NCBI GenBank assembly: GCA_964030785.1
Contig: OZ034972.1
Span: 50,972,538 to 51,036,537, forward strand
Direction of reading: 5' to 3'
From: Siderastrea siderea
Taxonomy: Eukaryota; Cnidaria; Anthozoa; Scleractinia; Rhizangiidae
DNA length: 64,000 nt
In this document: piece by piece, positions 54,072 through 64,000 of the stretch
Position numbering within the stretch: position 1 is the stretch's first letter
Layout of the letters: each line of letters begins with the position of its first letter
Notes under the pieces: model-generated
Told to the model about the DNA's origin: nothing
Database searches by the model: none
Seen by the model: the letters and a program-made list of their open reading frames with translations, nothing else
Program-made: the position numbers and the translations under genes

Positions 54072-54965
54072 CTAAAAACAACAAACAGATTTAAAGATGG
54101 TTCTGCCAGATTAGAGCGGTGTTTGTACCGTACGACTTTCGATCTTCTGTGCGGACTCACCGGTCAGTTTCTCAGAAGCAAGTGAACCCACTCAAAAGAA
54201 AAGGGGTAGCATTTTGGACAAAGGGAGATTTAGCTATTGAGAATTCTTTCTCTTCTTCTGTAAACGTCCGCAATTGTGATGGCAGGCAAATCGAAAGTGA
54301 AAGCTAACGTATGCATCTTTCGACTCTTGTGGTCAGGTTTGTTTCCCCGTATCGTTAATCGAAAAACAAGACGCCTAAAAACAGCCATAGGTATGCGAAA
54401 TAGAGAAAATTGCCTTAAATTACCGCGTTATGTCCGGTGTGGTCCACTTCGGTTCTCTTGTACTGATTCGCCAGACTGTACAGATGATAAATAAAAATAC
54501 GATCGACCGCTTCAACTTGATACTAAGTTCGTGGATATTACGTCCTTAACACGGACCGAAGGGTGCTTGCTGATTGGCAATAGAATAAAAGGATTATCAT
54601 GACAAACCAATCGAAACAATCGATCAATCAGCTTGCCGTTCAAGGTTAACGGTTAAAAACGTTTGATTGGTTCATCAGGCCACGGGGAAACCCCCACCTG
54701 TATATCTTCGAAATCGAAAGTAAAATAGCCAAGAAAGAATGCAAACCTACCAACTCGCCCACTGAACTAGTTCACAACGGTCTGAATTTAGTTCATTTCG
54801 TCGTAAAACAGCTCTTCAAAGGTTTTTTGCAAGACCCGAAAGGATCAAACCTCATTGAGAGGGAACTGAATTTATTTCTGTTTATCCTTATACGTACTTT
54901 AATATTAACACGTAATTCTAGTTGTTCGGTGGACCGTTGCTTGCACAAGGACGCGGATTTGTGAA
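54072..54965. promoter_or_regulatory. Intergenic region between two divergent host genes
   Basis: About 0.9 kb containing no ORF of note. It probably holds both promoters; no specific element was identified. Confidence 0.4.
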
Positions 54966-57900
54966 ATGAAGATTGTTCTTATTTGTTTTTTGGTGAGTTG
55001 AACTTCGTTACTTTTAACTAGTCTTATAATAACTGGTCAGGCACTTTTCTGTATTAATTTTACTGTTGAATTACGATTGATTATGAAAATTCTGCATCAT
55101 GGTCAGTTCCGATGTCACAGTGATATGTGTTCCCCCGTGCTATGTGTTCCCCCGAACACATATCACTAGTGATATGCGTTTCCCCGGTAGGGAAACACAA
55201 AACACTGAAGCTATGCATCCAAGCCTCCAAATGGTTTCAAAGCGACCAAACACAAAACGCAATTTTCTGTGTCTCGGAGTTTCGACTTTTCTGCAAAGCA
55301 GTCTCGGAGTTTCGATTTTTTTCTCAAGCCGTCTCTGGGTCTCAGTCGTTTTGCCGTGTTTCTAAATGTTGACAAAATTTCTGTTGACCTCTTACGAGGC
55401 TATTTGAAAATTAATCTTATCGCTGTGCCCGGCTGCCGGGCATATAGCGGGCATATAGCGGGCATATAGCCACAGCGTAATCTTATAGCTATGATGTGCT
55501 TCGCTAACATCATTCGAGTTATAAATGTCAATAAGCGGCTGAACTCAATTTGTTATGTTTAAAAAGTCTCGGGCTGACATTCAAAAATTCTAAAAGCTCG
55601 TTCTCTCATTCAAAAAATTGAAAAGTTCTCAGGCTTAGCTCGCACAAGAAAACGATCGTCTCACTGAGTCACGCAAAGTCTCGAATTGAATTTACCACTG
55701 ATTCACCACCTCTGCTGTTTCGTAGGATTGAATGACTACTCAAATCGAACACAGCGACACAAATCGAAGGTTAAATTTAAGCGAGCGGCGAACTGGATAA
55801 CAGTTACTAAACCGGGATACTTTAATAAACGGACTGAACCAGATCAGGATAAAAATATAGCATTTGCGTCCTCGGGAGATTCAGGAATTGTCACAAACAT
55901 TGCAATAGATATAGTTTTCCTTTTTTAGTTGCGAAATTTTGTATTTTTCGCAATTTGGTTTCTGGAAGGGAGTGGGGTGGGGGAAACACAAAACACTGGC
56001 CGCCATGTTTGAGGGGAAACACATATCACTAGTGATATCAGATATGTGTTCGGGGGAACACATATCACGGGGGAACACATATCACTGTGACACCGAGAAT
56101 ACGTACACCAAGATAGGTCATGTTTGCGGCAAACAGTGAGCAGGTTTTTCAGGCCACAGCTATTCACGCATTGTTTCAGTGTTGCTCTGTGCATGGTTGT
56201 GATATCTGTAGACCATACACAGCAAATACCGTTTGCATAGCATATGTAGACTCATTCGCATCGACCCACATCGTGTATTTGATGAAGATCAGTGTTTTGG
56301 AAAGCTAATGTTAACTTAATCCAAACCATTTTCTACTCTAGGTAATCCAAGAGACTACTGCTCTAGTTTGCCAAGATGACCAAGTTGTGATGGAGTTGCC
56401 AAATGGTGACTTCACGTGCGTGAATTGCCTAAAATGTCCTCCAGGATATGGTGCAACAGTCCCGTGTACGGGTACCGTACTATATAACGTCTCTGTTGTG
56501 TGCAAACCCTGTATGCCGGGACTATATTCTGATTCATTATCGTCTGAGAGTTGTAAGAAATGCTTAGAGTGTCTTCCTGAGGAAGCCGTTGTGGCAAAAT
56601 GCACAAACATTTCGAACACACGTTGCAGTTGCAAGCCTTGCCCAGAGGGGTATTACCGCAACAAAACCATATCCAAATGTCTCCCTTGTTCTGGATGTTG
56701 CCTAGATGGTAAGGATGAGTTTGTTCGAGAGTGTGTCAGTCAAAAGGTGCCTCGTACTCAAACATGTAGCTACCAGAGAAGGAAATCCTGTGGTTCTAAG
56801 TGCTGGTACGATGAGATAACTGTTGTAAAGGGAGATGGGAAGTACAGCTGCCAACCCTGCCCAGTGTGTTCTAAAGAACATGGCCTTACTGTACCTTGTG
56901 GAAGTACTGTTAATGACGATAAGCTTGTCGCGTGTCAAAGCCCCACCTTGGGGAAAACATTTATCAATCAACAAGGGATAATTCAGCCTTGCACTATCTG
57001 TTCTCCTGGACAAGAAGGGATCACTAATTGTTCTTCTAAAGTCGATTCCAAGTGTGGTGGTTGTGAGCAAGGTTTCTACTATAATCACCATTCAAAGAGT
57101 TGCCAAGAGTGTTTTTGGTGTTGCAACTATATTGACAGTGAGAATGTAATGAAATGCATCAGAGAGGCAATGCTGTCTGCAAAAGAACCTGCGTTCCTAC
57201 GCAGCCAGTTTCTGCAACCCTTACAAGTACATACCCAGTTTTCTCATTCTTACCACGAATATTTTCATTTAAGATTGTTAAACTTTGATACGTTTACATG
57301 TACACTGACTTTAATTGTTATAGCTTTTTTCTATTTTGCTTTCAATTCCATTTTCCAAAGAAGAAAGGATTCTGGAAATGAAGTACAGAACCGTGATGTA
57401 ATCACTTTTGACAAAATAGAGCGTGTACCACATCTGCAGGAAAGTCAGTCTCACACTACATTACAAGATGCTCACGATGCATCTAAAGGTGAGTTAGTTT
57501 TATTTGTACGACATTTAGCTTCAGGCCTCTTTCTTTCACATCACTCTTTCCACTTTCAGGTTCGTTGTCTCTTAAGTTATGAAGAAAGTAACTGTTATTA
57601 CAATGCCATTTAACGTGTTGTTTTTGTCGTATTTTTAATTAGCATTTAGCGTTATAATAGTGATAGCTCTTTGGTAGTCATAGTTAGCAAAGGAGCAGAA
57701 TACTTTTACTTCAAAAAAAAAAACATTTTACATTAACATCATCATCAACACTTGTATACTTGTGAAAAATTTATTTGCCCTCAATTCTGAGTCCAATTAG
57801 TCAAGCTACATCATAAATGTTATTTAAATGTTTTGCATGTACATATTTTTATTTTTATTACATTTATAATTTATCCCACTGAATTACTCTTTAGATACCA

Positions 57901-60900
57901 AGAAAGTGGTGTCAGAATGTCCGTCACATCAAGATCCTGGTCATCTGGTTTTCGAGAAAACAGGTGTTGAAGTTATTGCTCTTGGAAGCAAGAAATCAAC
58001 CATCCAACACATACCGCAGGATTTGGCTTTACAAGCCACATCAAACTCAGCATTCTCTAGTTTTCTTGAAGAAGGCGAAACAGCATTAAGTCCGGCGATA
58101 ACATTTCTGTTTACTACCAAGTTGGATAGACCCCTCGAGGTTCAGATACCACATGGAGCAAACATGGTTTTCTCACATAAGGAATGGAGGATCATTCTTA
58201 AAGAGGTTTTGAACAACAAGTGGGTCTACGTAACCCAAAGTGGACAAGGAATAAAAAACTTTGTCCCCAGAAGCAACCATGTGAGTTTTGAAACGGATCA
58301 TCTCACAACATTTGTAGTTGTTGGGAAGCCCAACAAGCATTCTCTCCCAGCATTCAAACGAATGAAGGTTGCAGCATTTTGCAGTGACACCAGCACTGGG
58401 GAAGACCTTATTGTGAGGCTGTACTGTTTTGATGACTGTGAATATTCATTTGAGGTATGTGTCAATTCTCAATATTTTTTGTTTGGAGGCACTTTTTTCG
58501 TTTTTGTTAAGCCTTTTTTGATTTAATCACCATTCAAAATGACAGTGTTGTGAGTCTTGTGTAGTTCACTGAGAGTAGTTCAAAATGCCACATTGATGTT
58601 TGCGCAATATAAAACTCATTAAAGTATAAGTATAAGTATAAGAGGCAAGAATTCGTAACCACCACTAACCTTACCCGACTGTTTAAAACTCTTGCTAAAA
58701 CTCTTGCACTCTCTTTTATAGAGGCTTATGAGAAAGGAACAGGAAGATGGAGGAAAACTCATCTCATCAATTGAATCTCTTGACTTCTCTGTTACCAGTC
58801 AAAAGGATGTGGAGGTTACTATAAAAGATATTGAAGGCTGGCAACTTGATGAGACCTCACCAATGGTATTGGATATCACTTTAGTCACTTAGACATCCAT
58901 TTTATCCAGGTTTACAATGTTAAGTATACCCTTATAAGGGACATATACTTCAGTTAGATAATGCATGCTTGGCTTTTGAAAGTTCCTGTATGAATCATTT
59001 CAACATTTGATATTTGACAACGAATGGAGCCTCCAGTTGAATGCATGATTGGCTAGTTCAATTTAGCTTTGGGATTTAACATATCAAGAATCAAAACCAG
59101 TCGTGATTATGAAAGAAGAATGTTACACTAACAGCACTTACAGCTGCTCTGCTGTGAAAAGGTAGGCAAGCTACTGCAGGAAAGACACTCAACTGTCAGG
59201 AGGCAAAGGTGGCTCAATGCTGGAGCTCTGTGACGTTTGTAGCATGAACCAACTTGGAGTATTACTACAGGGATGCCAGACCATAACTGGCGTACTCCCA
59301 GCAGTTTGTTAAAGGGGCATAGTCGCGAGGATTTCGCAGATTTTTGGTCAAAACTGTGCTAAAATTATCGGTAGCTAACTCTATCCATGCCCAACATTGT
59401 GTTTGAACATTTAAAGGAACATATTAACTTAATTTAATTAAGAGAAAACAAACCATGACCATTTAATATCGATTTAATGTCAACATGCTGAAAGAATTTG
59501 AAAAGTTAAGCCTAATTTTTCAAGTTGCAATCCATTTCCTTCCGTGCCATCCGTAGCAACAGACGACAGAAAATAGTATCAGTGAGGTAATATAGTCTTT
59601 CGTAACAAAACTAGACCATTATTTGTGGGCGTTCATTGATGTGGACATATTTTTTATTTTTAAAGTGAACTAAAACAGCGTGACTATGCCCCTTTAAGTT
59701 AGCTGGCAACCATTTATACACCTGGGAAAAGAGAAAGAATGTTGCTAAGGCCCAACATGGTGGCAGAGTCCACTGAATTTCAGTTATTATTATTATTATT
59801 ATTATTATTATTGAACCAGAGACTTAAAATATCCTAATATCATCAGAACCTCACATGATTGCAGACAATATCTGTATGCTACCACAGCTAGTGATCAACG
59901 TGCTGATTGCTTTGTTATTACTAGCCTTACAATGTAGGTGGATACTAATATGAGGGAAATTTATCATTTTAGGATCTGGAATCTAATAAAGTAGTTACTT
60001 TAGGAGTTGTGTAGAAACACATTCTGAAAATGATTTCATCTAAAGGACCACTTTTACTGCAAATTTAAGTAAGGGAATGGTGACTTATTCATAATCGCTT
60101 TGCATTCTGTTGCTTGCTGCATTTAATATGAAGATCTGTATCCCTTTCATCTCTTATAAACATTCTGAACATTTTTTATACCTGTTTACTCATATTCAGT
60201 ATACATTTTTCCCCCAGAAACTGAGTTACAATTTGTTGAGGAACTCATTTGACATCATTCCTCAGTGTAATCTGGTGTTTCATCCCACCACAAAGCCAGG
60301 GAAGAGTAGCTTCTTTGTTGTGATGGCTTTGACTCATGAACCATCCAATACAACTGTGATGTATGCAAGTACTGCAATCAACAAGGTAGTCATTATTATC
60401 ATAAATACTGCAATTACATTAGGAGCTCACAAAGCCTAGGGTGAGATTTTTCAGAACATATCACCAATTTATGTCCACTCATTTTCCTACTTTTCAGTAG
60501 TATGTTTGCTGTTGATTTACGTTTCACTTTACATATTGTCCCTATTTTATGACTTTGGTTCATACAACATTATGTAGTCATCTTTAGGGTTGGATAAATT
60601 CTGCTCGTAAAATGGCTTATTCTGCCTGCCGGCAGTGCTCGTAAAAATCGCTTATTCTGTTCGAAATTCTGCTCGAATTCCGCTCGGTACCTTCGGTACC
60701 TTCGGTAAAAATTTTCGACCCTTCGGGCCTTATGTATTTTCACAAATATGGAAGGGAGCCTGGACCTTACCCCTAAATACTAATTAGATATTGATTATGC
60801 ATAGCAGAATTGCAATTCAACTTACTTTATATCACAAATAATAGACGAAACAGTGAATCATGTGAGTGCGTTTTAGCTAATAATCACATTAATCACAAGA

Positions 60901-61437
60901 TATTTTCCATGTTTTGAATTTAATTTTCAATTTTTTCTTACAACTGTTATGCATATTATTCCGTTATTCGTTATTCTGCTCAAATTCTGCTTTAAAATGC
61001 CTTATTCTGCCGGCAGAATGCTCGCCTCAAAAATCGCTTATTCTGCTGGCAGAATTTATCCAAGCCTAGTCATCTTACAGGTAACCTCTTCATGTTTTTA
61101 ATGTGGTTCTTTAATTACCCAGGATCAACTACTGCCAGTGACACAGAATTATTTGAAGGGTATGTGCTCATGGTGTTCATTTATTGAATACTCAGAACGT
61201 TTGATAAAGGCCAGTTTTGTATTTCCTACCAGGTTTCCCCCGCTCTGCTATTATAATTCACAGTCCCCAACGAAGGTGCAACCTGTTTTTCATAATTGAA
61301 ATTTACTGTGCTGAAATTGCATTTCTTTCTATTGTTGATTAACAGACGTTCACAGAGATGGTGGAGGTAACGTAAAAGCTGGAGGACCAGTAGAACCAAA
61401 AAAAGTTGGGAGTGACAAGTGCATAATTCAAATGTAG
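54966..61437 (+). CDS. TNF-receptor-like membrane protein with cytoplasmic ZU5 and UPA domains, seven exons
   Basis: Exons 54966-54992, 56342-57488, 57895-58454, 58722-58865, 60218-60385, 61123-61159, 61346-61437; GT-AG introns with matching phases, 2175 nt including TAG, 724 aa. A signal peptide (KIVLICFLVIQETTALVC) is split by intron 1. Cys-rich repeats of TNFR type fill residues 20-310, a membrane segment is near 323-347, then ZU5-like sequence (exon 3) and UPA-like sequence (exons 3-5). No death domain is seen; the C-terminus is short, Lys/Gly-rich and ends in CIIQM. ZU5-UPA occurs in UNC5, PIDD and ankyrins, usually before a death domain. It is probably an immune or apoptosis receptor. 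Confidence 0.85.
55114..56091. mobile_element. Foldback/MITE-like element in TNFR intron 1, 978 bp
   Basis: Inverted termini GTCACAGTGATATGTGTTCC on the left and its complement on the right, each with repeated CATATCAC and GTTCCCCC blocks and CACAAAACACTG on the inner side. There is no coding content; a GGGCATATAGC repeat lies at about 55437-55470. The target duplication is unclear. Confidence 0.75.
59313..59693. mobile_element. TTAA-flanked MITE in TNFR intron 4
   Basis: Termini AGGGGCATAGTC and GACTATGCCCCT, flanked by TTAA at 59309-59312 and 59694-59697, as in piggyBac-type miniature elements. Confidence 0.75.
60585..61068. mobile_element. hAT-type MITE in TNFR intron 5
   Basis: Inverted termini TAGGGTTGGATAAATTCTGC and its near-complement; 8-bp duplication GTCATCTT at 60577-60584 and 61069-61076. 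The interior has several TTATTCTGC-type repeats. Confidence 0.85.
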
Positions 61438-63680
61438 TGTAAATGACGAAAAACTCTCGGCCTTTTTCTAGTTAGTCATGAATACCTCCTGGCCACATTT
61501 TAAGTTTTAATGTAGTTTGAATGTATTTGAACAAAGTTTTATTAATAGACGAACTAGCCTTACGATTTTTGCACTAGGATGTCAGCTATAACAAACAAAT
61601 AATTATAATGAGTGGAGTGAATGATAAAAGCAGCAGATACTGCTAATGTACAAGTATCAACCATGAGAAAGATCGATACACGGTTTTAATACTTGGCTCG
61701 TAATTACAGCATCTGAATGATAATCATGTGCCAAATGTTTGTAGAACTTGCAAAAGAAATGATTGTTAGACCTTTTTCCACAGAAGCAATGATCTCTTTG
61801 GATTGCTGAGGTGTTTCTTCACAGTACAGGGAAGGCATCATGATTCAGAGCCTTGGCTTGTAGTTGAATTGCCAGAATATTTCAACACCTAGCTGTGTTG
61901 ACCAGGGCACTACAGATCAGATGTTGCTGACGTGTAACATCGTATCTTAAAGTTGCAATGAAAATTGCTTACAATCAGCAGTGGAGCACTAGCTTGGTTA
62001 TTTTATTTCGTATTTTGTGTTTTTCAGTTTGGGGGGGGGGGGGGGGCCTTACACTTCCTGTTGGACTTAAGGACAGTTGCAGGTGGTAAAAGAAGAGTAA
62101 TATGTCTCTCTCAAACTTCACTGGGGATTAGTGTTTTGGTTTGGTGTGTACCATGTTCATTTTTATGCTTGACGTTGGTCTGGGACTATCAAAATCATTA
62201 ACAAAATTCCACCTCAGCAAAGTTTTCTGGAAATACAAGTTTTTTAAATGCCAATCAAGAATAATGTCTTATTGTCTTCATTAGAATACGTTTGGTAAAT
62301 AACGACAGTTTTACATATCTATGTATTTCTCCCAGGTAATAACTGTTTAAATGATTTGAAAACGTCATCATCAACTATTAATAACTTAGAATGTGTAATT
62401 CTTTATCCAAATTTTTCATGCAAATTTATACGTATACATAATCATTATCGTAACTTGAAAAAATAACAAATGAAAAAAAAAAACAATTTATGGTCATAGC
62501 AACTACCCAAAGCAACTGAAGGAATAAACCAAGGACTGCTTTTGGGTATCGGTACGAATCAACATCTGTTAGCATTTTTAACCCTTACTGTCAGGGGCAT
62601 TTTACTTTGTGAAAACCACTGGGCCACTTTATAATATGTAGCATGCAAGTTCGAAACTGGGCAAATATCTTCAGTAACATTTTGTGTATAAAAAATAGTG
62701 GAAAAACACTGTACTTCAAATAGTGTTGCTAAATATCTGAGACTAAATTAAACCAAATTACATGATTCAACGTACGAGTGAAAAAAAGATGGAAACTTTA
62801 ATAACGTTTTTGTTTTGAGTAAGCTACTATATTGTCATCACAAATATATATTCTACTACCAATTAAACTATTCTTGTAGCTCACTATTTACAGCCAGGTT
62901 ACCTTTACTTGTCTAACAAGACAACACAATCAGGCAATTTGCAAAAAGGCCGTAGGAAGAATTCCCATGCCTTAACTGGCCTTTGAAGCTTCATTTTCTC
63001 GAGTTCAAAATCCTTCATGTGTTATCCGAGTTGCTCATGCAAATGCTTGAAACTTCAACTTGGACAAATCCAAGAATTCGATTACATCAACTTAAAATAT
63101 CACACAGAGCAAAGTTCCTCTCTCGGAAATACTGAAGATCTCTCAAACATAAACAAATCTACACCAGAGCTCACGGGAATAATCACAGGAATGTGCTCAA
63201 CTCCACCACAGTATCTCGTAGTAGGTATCTGCTCAAGTGTAAGTAAAGCCACAATCATGTTTTTCATACCGCTGATTGGAACACTTCACGAGTGAGTTTG
63301 CAGTGGCTACCTAGTACTCCTTTGCTTACTGAGTTTGTTTTGTGATGAGACCTCTACACTTGCAAAATTATCACTGCATTTGCTAGTGCTACACTGAGTA
63401 AGTCCTAAAGAAAGTCCTACCAAGATGTACAGCTACTGTCTTGAAACAATGGACATAATTACAAGACTTTGTATGTACACCATACTTGGTTTATTTTAAT
63501 TACTGTATTACCTGGAAATAGTTTTACTTTTTCCTTAGGCTAGTAACAAGCATTTACAACCTAATGCATAAAATAAGTAAATAAAAAAATACTTTTAACA
63601 AGAGAGTGTTTTATTCTTATGAGTATGTCCTGGAGATGAACACTTGAACACAACCAGTCTCAATGGCACTCACATGAATT
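61438..63680. other. Intergenic region
   Basis: A G run of about 14 near 62032, an A run near 62475 and short ORFs without motifs. The 92-codon frame at 63017-63295 has no recognisable features. Confidence 0.45.
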
Positions 63681-63989
63681 TCATTTATTCTTCATTCGTG
63701 CTTCTGCCTGGTTTCTTGTTTGCTGCAAAATGGCCGCTGCCCCTTGATTTTCTCGCTTTGCTTGCATTAGTTTCATCACAAAATCCAAGATATTCCCCCG
63801 TGTCTTGATTAAGCGCAGAAATTGAGCATTGCGATCCTTTTTCCTAGTGATATTTCTTATCTCATCCAGGTCATCACATTCCAGGATTTTGTGTTGGTAT
63901 AAGTGTTCACAGAGAGAGATTACATCGCCAATATTGTCAAGGAGGGCAACATGACATGAACGCAATGCTTCTCTGTCCTCCTCAGGCAT
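63681..63989 (-). CDS. CARD-domain exon at the window edge
   Basis: 102 codons to a stop at 63681-63683. The helical pattern LRSCHVALLDNIGDVISLCEHLYQHKIL, ECDDLDEIRN and RNAQFLRLIKTRG...FVMKLMQ fits a caspase recruitment domain, an adaptor module of apoptosis and innate immune signalling. The ATG at 63987-63989 could be the start, but the frame is open to the window edge, so more exons may follow outside. Confidence 0.7.
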   Translation of the reverse strand: MPEEDREALRSCHVALLDNIGDVISLCEHLYQHKILECDDLDEIRNITRKKDRNAQFLRLIKTRGNILDFVMKLMQAKRENQGAAAILQQTRNQAEARMKNK

Positions 63990-64000
63990 AGGTGTGACTG

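Noticed and set aside
63017..63295. 92-codon ORF near the right end
   Set aside because: No motif and no splice sites supporting an exon.

Overview
The window looks like genomic DNA from a cnidarian, probably an anthozoan, judging by spliced AT-rich host genes (an FDXACB1-like methyltransferase/FDX-ACB gene, a TNF-receptor-like gene with ZU5/UPA cytoplasmic domains, a CARD exon) next to Polinton/Maverick (adintovirus-like) integrated DNA. The genus cannot be told from the sequence alone.

Positions 1 to about 26000 hold two nested Polinton-type elements. The older, decayed element runs in from the left edge: C-terminal part of the major capsid protein (MCP), core-protein-like gene, adenain-like protease, small zinc-ribbon ORF and PLA2-domain virion protein. 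It resumes on the right with a VLTF3-like gene, a two-break integrase and a broken protein-primed DNA polymerase. A younger element of 17520 bp (2813-20332) sits inside the PLA2 gene of the older one. It has 860-bp terminal inverted repeats starting AG and ending CT, and a 6-bp target duplication TCCGAA. The PLA2 reading frame of the older element is continuous across the deduced empty site. The younger element carries an almost intact set: PolB, an AT-hook/zinc finger protein, a Bro-N/VRR-NUC-like protein, chromodomain integrase, PLA2 protein, zinc ribbon, protease, core-like protein, MCP, a small basic protein, penton-like protein, a PPxY protein, packaging ATPase, fiber-like protein, a membrane protein and a VLTF3-like factor.

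The most unusual signal is in how these viral-type genes are decoded. In both elements the zinc-ribbon ORF and the PLA2 ORF lie in 0 and -1 frames. They are joined by an identical, correctly phased slippery heptamer GGGAAAC, followed 6-7 nt later by a GC-rich hairpin. In the younger element the integrase (-1 to PLA2, heptamer AAAAAAC) and the protease (-1 to the core-like ORF, A-rich slippery runs) also lack an AUG before their conserved N-terminal parts. This suggests a retrovirus-like chain of -1 frameshifts. Seven genes of the younger element also have TCTA 15-18 nt before the ATG, similar to the late promoter motif reported for CroV and mavirus; replication-type genes have a different A-rich element. 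The inverted repeats contain a 73-nt terminal palindrome, a T-shaped cruciform and further hairpins, two of them covarying.

Positions 26000-30550 are host DNA with a 3.8-kb element that has inverted arms of a hairpin-forming satellite. 30893-42870 is a five-exon FDXACB1-like gene with one frameshift and one in-frame stop; an L1/Tx1-type LINE, itself broken, lies in its second intron. 42871-51470 is mostly non-coding with small repeats. 51471-54071 is a complete four-exon minus-strand gene of unknown function. 54966-61437 is a complete seven-exon TNFR-ZU5-UPA gene whose introns contain three miniature transposons. A minus-strand CARD exon lies at the right edge.
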